Assembly: GCF_003060885.1 (NCBI RefSeq) | Contig: NZ_QAIG01000012.1 | Location: forward strand, 43,138-107,137 | Direction of reading: 5' to 3' | DNA: 64,000 bases | DNA from: Pseudomonas sp. HMWF032 | Lineage (GTDB): Bacteria > Pseudomonadota > Gammaproteobacteria > Pseudomonadales > Pseudomonadaceae | Part shown: positions 23,590 through 31,952 of the stretch, one piece after another | Layout: each line of letters opens with the position of its first letter | Numbering within the stretch: position 1 is the first letter of the stretch | Notes under the pieces: model-generated | What the model was told of the DNA's origin: nothing | Database searches by the model: none | What the model saw: only the letters and a program-made list of their open reading frames with translations | Made by a program: the position numbers and the translations under genes

Positions 23590-24666
23590 TTACAGGTTTT
23601 TCTCAGCGGCCATTTGCATATAGCTGCCATCGAAACGCAGCAGGATGTTGTCTGCATTGCCTAGGCTGCGCTCACCGCTGAAGGCGATGCCGAGTCTGTC
23701 CAGGCCTTTGCCGTCGTGGCCGAGCAGCTTCTGCTGGTCGGCGAACTGAGCAACCCGCTGCATCAGCTCGGGCATCTTGTTGGCGCGGGCAAAGGCCAGG
23801 GCGTAACGCGGCGAGTAGAACGAGCGCAGGGTGTCCAGTTGCTGGCTGAAATCCTCTGGGCTGGTGCCGGCGGCGCTGGCCATCTTGGCCCGTGCTGCGC
23901 GCCCGGCATCGGTGGGCATGCCCATCAGCCGCTGGGTTTCGAACCAGGCACCGGTCAGCGCCTTGCCCAGCTCCGGGTGAGCCGCGAGGACCTTGCTGTT
24001 GACCACTGTAAGGTCGACGATCTCGCCGGGAATCAGGTTGGAGCTGAACACCTGACTGACCTGGGTCTGCTGTTTGATCTTGGCCAGGATCGGGTTCCAG
24101 GTGATCACCGCGTCGCCTTGGCCGGAGAGAAACGCCTCGGCAATCTGCGTGTCTGACACGTGCTGGATGGTCACATCCTCAGGCTTGAGCAGCGCCCATT
24201 CCAGGGCGCGACTGAGCAGGTAGTGCGACACCGAGTTTTCCACCAGCAGCACGGTCTTGCCCCTGAGGTCCTTGAGGGTCAGGCCCGGACCACGCAGCAG
24301 AATGGCATCCGCACCGTTGGAGAAGTCGCCGATGATCAGCGCGGTGGAGTCCACGCCCGCCGCAGCCGGGATGGTCAAGGCATCCATATTGGTCATCGAA
24401 CAGGCATCGAACTCGCCCGCGCTGTAGCGTTCAATCGAGCCGACATAGTCCGGCACCTCGCTGATGTCCACGCGGATACCGTACTGGTCAGCCCATTTCT
24501 GCATGATCCCTTCGCTGGCGGCATAGCCCCAGGGCATCCAGCCGGCAAAGATCGACCAGCACAGCTTGAAGGTTTTCGGTTCAGTGGCGGCATGTGCCGG
24601 TTGCAGCAGCAGGCAGGTCAGCAGGCAGCTGCAGGTGAGGCGGGCGAGCAGGGTACGTAGGGGCAT
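23590..24666 (-). CDS. ABC transporter substrate-binding protein 2 (paralogue)
   Basis: A 358-aa periplasmic protein with a signal peptide (MPLRTLLARLTCSCLLTCLL, ending at AHA). It is colinear with the protein at 22171-23238: LCWSIFAGWMPWGYAASEGI against VCWTIYAGWMPWEYGAASGI, the shared block MTNMDALTIPAA and the same SYMQMAA C-terminus. It has its own guanidine-I riboswitch 53 bp upstream. The pair probably supplies the same permease with two binding proteins of different affinity or specificity. Confidence 0.92.
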   Translation of the reverse strand: MPLRTLLARLTCSCLLTCLLLQPAHAATEPKTFKLCWSIFAGWMPWGYAASEGIMQKWADQYGIRVDISEVPDYVGSIERYSAGEFDACSMTNMDALTIPAAAGVDSTALIIGDFSNGADAILLRGPGLTLKDLRGKTVLLVENSVSHYLLSRALEWALLKPEDVTIQHVSDTQIAEAFLSGQGDAVITWNPILAKIKQQTQVSQVFSSNLIPGEIVDLTVVNSKVLAAHPELGKALTGAWFETQRLMGMPTDAGRAARAKMASAAGTSPEDFSQQLDTLRSFYSPRYALAFARANKMPELMQRVAQFADQQKLLGHDGKGLDRLGIAFSGERSLGNADNILLRFDGSYMQMAAEKNL

Positions 24667-24718
24667 GGGTAACCTCGGGTCAGTCAGCTGGAACAGGAAA
24701 GCGGACAGCGGTGCTGTG

Positions 24719-24840
24719 CGTTCTCCCGGGCTTTTATCCCGCCGTGTAACCCCATGGCCGTGGCCATTGCGTGAGGTCGTCGACTCTCGGACCGGACACT
24801 CTCCGCAGTACGCTGCGGCGAATCGGAACCCTAGTCGACC
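24719..24840 (-). promoter_or_regulatory. guanidine-I (ykkC) riboswitch 2
   Basis: The minus strand reads GTCGACTAGGGTTCCGATTC, a GC-rich variable hairpin, CCGGTCCGAGAG, then TTACACGGCGGGATAAAAGC and CCGGGAGAAC. All conserved blocks match riboswitch 1, while the variable stems differ. It precedes the substrate-binding protein 2 gene at the head of the operon. Confidence 0.95.
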
Positions 24841-24961
24841 ATTGCTGATTGTCTGGCTGCAAGCTGCTTGCCGCCGTACGCATTTCCTTTATACGCAGAA
24901 CGCAAAGCGAGGACTGTGCCAAATGGTGAAAACATGCGTATTCAATAGTTTTGAGTGTGGT

Positions 24962-25867
24962 TCAGGCCTGGCTAAACAGCTGATCTTCGTTCAGGATCGC
25001 TTCGCGCATAGCTTCGGCTGCCGGTGACAGGCTGTGACCGGCGCGGCTGATCAGGGCGTAAGCCGACTGTTCAGTGAGCGTATCAGCCTGCAGTGGCAAT
25101 TGCGCCAGTCGCCCTGCCTGAATGTCGTCGGCCACCACATCCCAAGGCGCGACGCTCAGCACATCGCTGTCGGCCACCAGCGCTTTAAGCACCATAAAGT
25201 TGTCGCACTGAATGCTCAGTGGTTGTTCGCGGCTGCTGAGCGCGCGCAGGTTTTGCTCCACGGCCTGCGGCAGTTGCGTACCTGCCAGCGGGTAGTCGAG
25301 CAGGTCGTGCAGGCGCAACCCGTTGTGTTGCAAGAGGGGGTGGTCGGGGCGGCAGAACAGCACACCGGCATGACGCTGCAAAGGCTCGATGCACAGTTGC
25401 GGGTCGTCCAGCAGCTCGCGGCTGTCAGCCACAAACACCTCCAGGTCGTCCGCCAGCAGGCGTTCGCGTAATTCCAGCCAGTTGCCAATGTGCAGGTGGA
25501 TACGCACCCGTGGGTAACGCTGCGTCATACGGCCAACCGCCCGCGGCACCAAGCGCGCGGCGGGGTAAGGACCCGCGCCCAGGCGCAAATCACCGGTTTG
25601 CAAATTGCCCAACTGGCTCACCGCATTTTTCAACGCACGGCTGCCCGCCAGCAGGCGTTGGGCATGCTCGAGCACCAGTTGACCGTGGGTGGTCAGGCTG
25701 ATGCCGCGGCTGTGGCGGTCAATCAGTTGGCACTCGAGGCTGGCTTCAAGCGCTTGAATGCTGCGGCTCAGCGCCGGTTGACTGAGGTGAATGGCCTCGG
25801 CCGCGCGGGCGAAGTGCCCATGCTCGGCCAGGGCGACGAAGTGACGGAGTTGGCGGAGATCATTCAT
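24962..25867 (-). CDS. LysR family transcriptional regulator
   Basis: A 301-aa LysR-type regulator. The N-terminal winged helix-turn-helix is LRQLRHFVALAEHGHFARAA through LSQPALSRSIQALE (residues 4-43), followed by an inducer-binding domain (about 90-295). It is divergent from the sulfatase gene, with 189 bp between starts, and a SdsB-like role for the sulfatase genes is inferred from position. It is not part of the guanidine operon, which has its own riboswitches. Confidence 0.9.
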   Translation of the reverse strand: MNDLRQLRHFVALAEHGHFARAAEAIHLSQPALSRSIQALEASLECQLIDRHSRGISLTTHGQLVLEHAQRLLAGSRALKNAVSQLGNLQTGDLRLGAGPYPAARLVPRAVGRMTQRYPRVRIHLHIGNWLELRERLLADDLEVFVADSRELLDDPQLCIEPLQRHAGVLFCRPDHPLLQHNGLRLHDLLDYPLAGTQLPQAVEQNLRALSSREQPLSIQCDNFMVLKALVADSDVLSVAPWDVVADDIQAGRLAQLPLQADTLTEQSAYALISRAGHSLSPAAEAMREAILNEDQLFSQA

Positions 25868-25897
25868 GCGTGGTGTGCATCGCTATTGGTTTTAGAT

Positions 25898-25914
25898 TGC
25901 ATTGGAACTATTGC
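25898..25914 (+). promoter_or_regulatory. shared sulfatase-gene motif, copy 1
   Basis: TGCATTGGAACTATTGC lies between the LysR gene and the sulfatase gene, 143 bp before the sulfatase ATG and 31 bp before the LysR ATG. The same 17 bp with a single C-to-T change recurs at 27935-27951 before the alkyl sulfatase. It is a candidate regulator site or promoter element. Confidence 0.55.
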
Positions 25915-26056
25915 GCTGACCTTGCCAGTCTGCCCAGGCCCCTCACAAGCATTTTGTGATGCCAGCCTGGCATTGTTTCGACAGTCCGCTGCTGGCCGTC
26001 ACGCTGCCGTTCGGGCTGCTTGGCCCCCACTGTTTGAGCGTGTCCGGGAGATACTT

Positions 26057-27763
26057 ATGAAGCGTCGCGATTTAATCAAACTGGCAGGGACGGTCAGTGT
26101 CGCTGGTTTGGCCGCTCCGTTGCTCGGGGCACCCGCTGTGCAGCGTCCGGCCGGACGTAAGCCGAATATCCTGCTGATTGTCACTGATCAGCAGCGCGCC
26201 CATCGCGATTTGCCCAGCGCCGTGCCGCTGCCCGGGCATGAGCGCTTGCTCAAACGAGGCGTGAGTGTGGGCAATTTTCACGTCAATACCACGCCCTGTT
26301 CACCGTCACGTTCGGTGTTGTTCACCGGGCAGCACACCCAGCACACCCACATCACCGCCAACCTGGGTCTGCCGCCTTTTCGAGAGCTGGAGCCGAGCAT
26401 TCCCACGCTGGGGCATATGCTGCGTGAGCAAGGCTATCTGACGGCGTATAAGGGCAAGTGGCACCTGTCGCATATCGAGCAGTCGAGCAACCTCACCTAT
26501 GGCGTGGTCGAGCCGACCACCGAGGCGTTACAGCCCTATGGTTTCTCCGACTTCAACCTGAATGGTGACCCACATGGCTCGCTGATGACCGGCTTTATCT
26601 ACGACAAGGTGACGGCCAGCGACACGGTCGATTGGCTGCAGCGCCACCGCGACGATGCGCAGCCCTGGTTTCTCGCCGTCAATTTCGTCAACCCGCACGA
26701 CATCATGTTCTACAGCTCCGGCATCCATCAGGAACAGTCGCGCCTGCGCCGCAATTTTCTCGGCCCCCTCTCGCCGGGGCCGCGCATTGGAGTGTACGAG
26801 CAGCACTGGGACCTGCCGTTGCCGAAAAGCTTCTACGCCGAGGATCTGTCTCGCAAACCTTGGGCGCAGCGCGCCGATGTCGAGTTATGCAACCACATCT
26901 ATGGCCATCTCGACCCGGGTGACGAGGCTGCCTGGCAGGGCTTGCAGAGTTACTACCTGAACTGCGTGCGCGACGTTGACCAAAGCATCGAGCAGGTGTT
27001 GCTGGGGCTTGAAGCCAGCGGCCTGGCCGATCACACCATCGTCATGCTGACCGCTGACCACGGTGAGATGGCCGGCGCGCATCAATTACGGCAGAAAGGC
27101 CCGCATATGTATAAGGAGAACACGCGGGTTAACTTCATCGTCCGTCACCCGGATATTGCTCAGGGCTTCAGCAGTGAGGCGCTGGGTTCGACCGTTGACA
27201 TCGTGCCGACGATTCTCGAACTGGCAGGTCTGGAACCTGCCGCCCAGGCTATACGCCATCCGCAACTGGCTGGGGTGAGCCTGGCCGAAAGCCTGGGTGG
27301 TGCCTCGCGGCGTTCGAAGCGTGATGAGCGCGGTCACCTGTTTGACTATGGCGTGACGATGTACCTCGACCCTGAGTTCAATGAGGCCCTGATGCGCGAT
27401 CACGATCAGGTTACGCCTTGGACCATCATCAAGGAATCTTTGCAGCGTCTGCAGCCTGGGCCGTCTCTGGACAACCGCGCACTGCTGCGTGGCATCCATG
27501 ACGGGCGCTATAAGTTCGCCCGCTATTTTGCTGCTTCCGATCATCATCAGCCCGAGGATTTCGCCACCCTGTTGGCACGTAATGATCTGGAGTTGTACGA
27601 CACCCAGAGTGACCCGGACGAATTGCACAACCTGGCCAATGAGCCCACGGCACACCGTGCGCTAATCGAGCGCTTGAATACCCGACTCAATACGCTGATT
27701 GAGCGTGAGGTGGGTGTTGACGATGGTCGTGAGCATCCGGGGCCCAGCTTTTTATACAGCTAG
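26057..27763 (+). CDS. TAT-exported type I sulfatase
   Basis: A 568-aa sulfatase/alkaline-phosphatase fold enzyme. The N-terminus MKRRDLIKLAGTVSVAGLAA is a twin-arginine-type signal, so export is probably folded. The active-site signature CSPSR (Cys81 to be oxidised to formylglycine) lies in TTPCSPSRSVLFTGQ; LIVTDQQRAH provides metal ligands, and TADHGEMAGAH and GKWHLSH are present. It needs a formylglycine-generating enzyme, which is not in this window. The start is the ATG at 26057 with GGGAG upstream. The substrate is unknown: aryl, alkyl or choline sulfate esters are possible. Confidence 0.9.
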   Translation: MKRRDLIKLAGTVSVAGLAAPLLGAPAVQRPAGRKPNILLIVTDQQRAHRDLPSAVPLPGHERLLKRGVSVGNFHVNTTPCSPSRSVLFTGQHTQHTHITANLGLPPFRELEPSIPTLGHMLREQGYLTAYKGKWHLSHIEQSSNLTYGVVEPTTEALQPYGFSDFNLNGDPHGSLMTGFIYDKVTASDTVDWLQRHRDDAQPWFLAVNFVNPHDIMFYSSGIHQEQSRLRRNFLGPLSPGPRIGVYEQHWDLPLPKSFYAEDLSRKPWAQRADVELCNHIYGHLDPGDEAAWQGLQSYYLNCVRDVDQSIEQVLLGLEASGLADHTIVMLTADHGEMAGAHQLRQKGPHMYKENTRVNFIVRHPDIAQGFSSEALGSTVDIVPTILELAGLEPAAQAIRHPQLAGVSLAESLGGASRRSKRDERGHLFDYGVTMYLDPEFNEALMRDHDQVTPWTIIKESLQRLQPGPSLDNRALLRGIHDGRYKFARYFAASDHHQPEDFATLLARNDLELYDTQSDPDELHNLANEPTAHRALIERLNTRLNTLIEREVGVDDGREHPGPSFLYS

Positions 27764-27934
27764 GGGCTGCTCGTTGATTATTGCCAAGTCTGTTCGGGCG
27801 GTTGTCGGGCTGAAGTCTTTGCGCGTCATGCTCTTGAGTGTGTGAGTGACAATGTTCTGTCCGGCTAGGGGGCCGAAGTGAAGGCGTTGGCGGCGGTCTT
27901 TCATGCGCTGATTGCATCATTTGTTGATTTGGAA

Positions 27935-27951
27935 TGCATTGGAATTATTGC
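27935..27951 (+). promoter_or_regulatory. shared sulfatase-gene motif, copy 2
   Basis: TGCATTGGAATTATTGC, 49 bp before the alkyl sulfatase ATG, differs by one base from the motif at 25898. Both are preceded by a TTTGG/TTTAG and AT-rich stretch. Confidence 0.55.
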
Positions 27952-28000
27952 TGTTGCTTAGCCACTCTTCCAACACAGCCAATAACAATGAGCGACTCGC

Positions 28001-29788
28001 ATGTTTTTACTGAATCGAACTGCTGCCGTCCTGCTGAGCCTGGCATTGCCCTTGGCCAGCCAGGCCGCGCTGCCCGAAGAACAGATCCGTCCGTCAATCA
28101 ACCCTGAGCTGGCCGAGCACACCAAGCACTTCGCGCAGAAGGTCTACCAGGTAGCCGGCAACGTGTATTCCGCCGTCGGCTGGCAGTTGGGCAACGTGGC
28201 AATGATTGAGGCACCGGAAGGGCTGATCATCATCGACACCGGTGAGTCGGTCAGCGAGTCGCGCAAGATCATGGCCGAGTTCCGCAAGATCACCGATAAG
28301 CCGGTCAAGGCGGTGGTCTACACCCACTTTCACCCGGATCACATCAACGGCGTAAAAGCCTTTGTCACGGAAGAACAGGTGCGCAGCGGCGAGGTGCAGA
28401 TCATTGCCCACGACACCCTGCTGGCCAATGTGGTGGCGCAGGGGGCATTGGTTGGGCCGATTCTCTCGGTACGTTCCGGCTATAGCTTCGGTGCGGCACT
28501 GCCGGCCAGTGACCATGAACAGATGAACGCCGGGATCGGCCCACTGGCCAAGGCCGAAGCCTCGACCTTTATCGCGCCGACCCTGACCTTCAAGGACAAG
28601 CTCGACACGCGCATCGCCGGCTTGGACCTGCAGTTTTTGCACGTGCCCAGCGAAGCACCGGACGAAATCATCGTCTACCTGCCGGATAACCGCGTGCTGA
28701 TCAGCGCCGAGGTGGAGCAGGGGCCCACGCTGCCGAATATCCACACCCTGCGCGGCACCAAGTTCCGCGACCCGGTGGTGTGGGTCGAGAGCCTGGATAA
28801 GTTGCGCGCCTACCAGGCCGAGCATATGGTGCCGCTGCATGGTCGGCCGGTCAGTGGCCAGGATCAGGTCGAGGAAGTGCTGCGCATGACCCGCGACGGT
28901 ATCGCCTATATCCATGATCAGACCGTGCGCTGGATGAACAAGGGCCTGACCCCGGATGAGCTGGTCGAGAAGGTCAAACTGCCGCCGCACCTGGCCGGTT
29001 ACACCCCTTACCTGCGTGAGTACTACGGCACGGTCAAACACAGCGTGCGGCAGATCTACAACGGTTACCTGGGCTGGTTCCAGGGTGACCCGGTGGCGCT
29101 CGATCCGTTGCCACCAAAAGACAAGGCGGAGCGCCTGATTGCCTTGATGGGTGGTCGGGAAAAACTGTTGCTGGCCGCCGGCGAGGCCTACCTCAAGGGT
29201 GATTACCAGTGGGCCGCCGAGCTTTCCAGCTACGCCATTCAGGTGGACAACGAGGACACGCTGGCCCGCGATATCAAGGCTCGCAGTTTCCGCAAACTGG
29301 GCTATGCCAGCATGAACATCAACTGGCGTAACTGGTACCTGATGAGTGCCATGGAACTGGAAGGCAAGCTGGCCGGCGAGCAGGTGCAGCAGATGGCCCA
29401 GAGCATGCGCAGTGCGTTTCTCTCCGCTGACATGCTGAAAACCTTTCCGGCGCGGATCTTCCTGCAAAACTGGATTACCCGGGTCGATCCGGACAAGGCC
29501 AATGATGTCGAGTTGACCCTGGGTTTCAGCTTTCCGGATATCGGCGAGCAGTGGGCGCTGGAAGTCCGCCGCGGTGTAGTGCAGTTGCACCAGGGCATTC
29601 CCGAGGGTACCACGCTCAAACTGACCCTCGACAAGGCGTATCTGGACACCGTGATGAGCGGCGAGAATGGTTTGCTCAAGGGCGCCTTGCTGGGCGATGT
29701 AAAGGTTGATGGCAGCCTGCTGGAGATCAAGACCTTCCTTGGCTGTTTTGACTTCAGCGATACGCCGATTGCCCTGACCCTGCGTTGA
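28001..29788 (+). CDS. SdsA-like alkyl sulfatase (metallo-beta-lactamase fold)
   Basis: A 595-aa protein with a cleavable signal (MFLLNRTAAVLLSLALPLAS, QAA). The metallo-beta-lactamase zinc motif THFHPDH (residues 108-114) is followed by the alkyl-sulfatase dimerisation domain (about 380-460, GYLGWFQGDPVALDPLPP) and a C-terminal SCP2-like domain (about 480-595). This is the three-domain build of SdsA1, which hydrolyses SDS-type primary alkyl sulfates. SdsA1 has a THSHADH motif here, so the HFHP variant may mark a different subgroup. It probably acts in the periplasm or outside the cell. Confidence 0.9.
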   Translation: MFLLNRTAAVLLSLALPLASQAALPEEQIRPSINPELAEHTKHFAQKVYQVAGNVYSAVGWQLGNVAMIEAPEGLIIIDTGESVSESRKIMAEFRKITDKPVKAVVYTHFHPDHINGVKAFVTEEQVRSGEVQIIAHDTLLANVVAQGALVGPILSVRSGYSFGAALPASDHEQMNAGIGPLAKAEASTFIAPTLTFKDKLDTRIAGLDLQFLHVPSEAPDEIIVYLPDNRVLISAEVEQGPTLPNIHTLRGTKFRDPVVWVESLDKLRAYQAEHMVPLHGRPVSGQDQVEEVLRMTRDGIAYIHDQTVRWMNKGLTPDELVEKVKLPPHLAGYTPYLREYYGTVKHSVRQIYNGYLGWFQGDPVALDPLPPKDKAERLIALMGGREKLLLAAGEAYLKGDYQWAAELSSYAIQVDNEDTLARDIKARSFRKLGYASMNINWRNWYLMSAMELEGKLAGEQVQQMAQSMRSAFLSADMLKTFPARIFLQNWITRVDPDKANDVELTLGFSFPDIGEQWALEVRRGVVQLHQGIPEGTTLKLTLDKAYLDTVMSGENGLLKGALLGDVKVDGSLLEIKTFLGCFDFSDTPIALTLR

Positions 29789-29885
29789 GTGTGGCGGCGC
29801 TGTGCGACCCGACCAAAGTGCGGACGTACTCGGGGCTTTATCAGGGCAGACTGCTCTGGTTTTTCATCTGATTAAGGAGTGCTTC

Positions 29886-30137
29886 ATGCCTGTTCTGATA
29901 TTCGCCAAAGGTGCGCTGGCCATGTTCTGGTTGCTGGCGCTGCTCAATCTGCTCTATCCCATGGGCGAGGGCTGGTACCTCACGATCAACCTGATTGCTG
30001 GTGGCATGCTGCTGGCGCATCTCGGCGAGATGCTGCTGTTCAAGGCCCGTCTGGTCGGCCAGCCGCAACTCTGGTTGCAGCGTCTGCAGGTGCTGCTGTT
30101 CGGCTTTATTCACCTGCGCAGTCTGCCTCGCGCTTAG
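29886..30137 (+). CDS. DUF1145 family small membrane protein
   Basis: An 83-aa protein, MPVLIFAKGALAMFWLLALL onward, with two hydrophobic helices (about 8-25 and 32-50) and a basic C-terminus. It matches the look of DUF1145 proteins, which are inner-membrane and of unknown function. AAGGAG lies 6 bp before the ATG at 29886. Confidence 0.8.
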   Translation: MPVLIFAKGALAMFWLLALLNLLYPMGEGWYLTINLIAGGMLLAHLGEMLLFKARLVGQPQLWLQRLQVLLFGFIHLRSLPRA

Positions 30138-30752
30138 GGGGCTAAAGGCGGCTGGCTGTTAATCGCAGGTTGTTGAAATCGAGCGGGGTGCAATCACGGT
30201 AATGGCTGCATCCCTTTAAGTCATCTCACGCGTGCCGCCAGTTCTGGTGGCTCCGCTGCAGGCACTCGTTCATGTGCCCTGTCTTTCTTTCTGGTGATCA
30301 ACGCGCCCAGTTGTGCTGCCGTTTTCTGTGTGCAGAAGGCGGCTTGCTCTGGTGGGTTTAAACGTTGTCATCGCATGCGAGCGTGCCGAGTGTCCGTCTA
30401 TCGGTCTACAGCGCAAGGATGTCATCAGTTTGTGCGATTCTTGCTTGCAAGTGGCTGCTTTTAACGAGGCCTCGGTGTGTGGTTTTTGCGCCCTTATCGC
30501 TAGTTAATAGGCGCTTGTTTAATATTTAGCTAAATCTTTTATTTCAATTTCATCTATCACCAGTGTGAAAATGATCTCGGTCTGTCGGGGAGAATTCTGA
30601 AATGAATTTGGTGGCATATTGCTATTAAATTCCATGATTGGTATAAATTTGACGGTATTAGAACAATAAGAAGTTAAGTGTCTTTTTATTGACGGCGTAA
30701 AATTGGCGCCTCTCTATTTTACTGCTACAACCTATTCGGAAATGATCACTCC
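30138..30752. other. long leader upstream of the cellulose operon
   Basis: 615 bp without a convincing gene; a 64-codon frame at 30313-30507 has no ribosome site. The last 240 bp (about 30510-30750) are markedly AT-rich, unlike the rest of the backbone. This is typical of a promoter region bound by several regulators. No specific FleQ, sigma-54 or AlgU site can be assigned by eye. Confidence 0.5.
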
Positions 30753-31952
30753 ATGAGTACTTCCAGCGACATTTCAAGTTTGTTCAAGCTGTTTGGTGGG
30801 CGCTCGGCCCACTATCAGGAAATCTCTCAGGAAGACGAGAAGCAATCCTCCAAGGAACGGTGGCCAGGTGTGGCCAAGGTCGAGCTTTCTAGCGTACCCG
30901 CTGCCGAACCTGCTGCTTCACCTCAGGTGGCTGCAGTGGTGCGTCCGGCACTCTTTGCCGGAGCAATTGTTCAACCACCTCCCGTGCTGGCGCCAGAGCC
31001 TGCCCCTGAGCCGTCGATGCCTGTTGCCGGTGCTGCCGCTGGGCCGGACTGGGCTGCAGAAAGCCTGCAGAGCCTGCTGGGTAAGTTGGCACAGGAAGAT
31101 CGCCGGGAGGTTGTCAGCACGCCGGTCCGTGCGGCACGTCCACGCCCGCATCTGGACAATATCAAGGTTGTAGCCGTGATTTCCGCCAAGGGCGGGGTCG
31201 GCAAGAGCACACTGGCTGCTGGTTTGTCCTCCGTCATGCAGCGCCAAGGACGTGCGGTGTTGGCTATTGATCTCGATCCCCAGAGCGCACTGAGTAACCA
31301 CCTGGGCGTTGCCATCGATCCGATGCAGGTTGCGGCCGAAGGTTTGGCTCATTGTGTCGCCGATGTGCAGATGCGGGATTTTTGTCAGCCCACCCCCAGT
31401 GGGGTCTTTGTGCTGCCGTATGGCATTGTCGATGAAGATCAGCGTCGAGCCTTTGAGCGTCAGCTGGAGGACGAACCTGACTGGCTCGCGCAGCAGCTCT
31501 CTGAATTGCAGTTGGCAGATGGCTCGGTGGTGGTGCTTGATACGCCGCCAGGCCCCTCTGTCTATCTGCAACAGGCCTTGTCGGTTGCCAATGTGGCTGT
31601 GGTGGTGAGTCTCGCTGATGCGGCCTCCTATGCGACGCTGCCAATGATTGATCGCCTGCTTGCCACTTATACGGCTGAGCGTGAAGATTTTTATGGCGCT
31701 ACGTATGTCATCAATCAGGTCGATCAATCGCGCAAACTGAGCAAAGACATCACCCAGATCATGCGCGGTATCTTGGGCAGTCGTGTGGCGGGCATCATTC
31801 ATCGTGATCAGTCCATTGCCGAAGCGCTCGCCTACAGCCAGAGCGTGCTGGATTACGACCCGAGTGGCCAAGGCTGCCACGATCTGCAAGCCATCGCCCT
31901 GAACGTTCTTGCCAAGCTCTTTGCGACTCAGCGGAGTGAGCAGTTGGCATGA
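30753..31952 (+). CDS. bcsQ: BcsQ/WssA: ParA-like ATPase with N-terminal BcsR-like segment
   Basis: A 399-aa MinD/ParA-family ATPase opening the cellulose operon. Residues about 5-42 (DISSLFKLFGG, YQEIS, RWPGVAKV) match the short BcsR/BcsP family in motif order. A Pro/Ala-rich linker (about 48-95) follows, then the deviant Walker A motif AKGGVGKSTLA (about 146-156) and a DLDPQSALS switch. In Pseudomonas fluorescens the first wss gene, wssA, is of this class. These proteins help localise or activate the synthase; catalysis is not its role. It overlaps bcsA by 4 bp. Confidence 0.9.
   Translation: MSTSSDISSLFKLFGGRSAHYQEISQEDEKQSSKERWPGVAKVELSSVPAAEPAASPQVAAVVRPALFAGAIVQPPPVLAPEPAPEPSMPVAGAAAGPDWAAESLQSLLGKLAQEDRREVVSTPVRAARPRPHLDNIKVVAVISAKGGVGKSTLAAGLSSVMQRQGRAVLAIDLDPQSALSNHLGVAIDPMQVAAEGLAHCVADVQMRDFCQPTPSGVFVLPYGIVDEDQRRAFERQLEDEPDWLAQQLSELQLADGSVVVLDTPPGPSVYLQQALSVANVAVVVSLADAASYATLPMIDRLLATYTAEREDFYGATYVINQVDQSRKLSKDITQIMRGILGSRVAGIIHRDQSIAEALAYSQSVLDYDPSGQGCHDLQAIALNVLAKLFATQRSEQLA

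Noticed and set aside
25490..26056. Extension of the sulfatase frame upstream to 25490
   Set aside because: It would overlap the LysR gene on the other strand and hide the twin-arginine signal at MKRRDLIK, which starts at 26057.
28094..29590. 498-codon minus-strand frame
   Set aside because: It is antisense to the alkyl sulfatase, which has a zinc motif and a signal peptide.
30313..30507. 64-codon frame in the cellulose leader
   Set aside because: No ribosome site and no protein-like composition.
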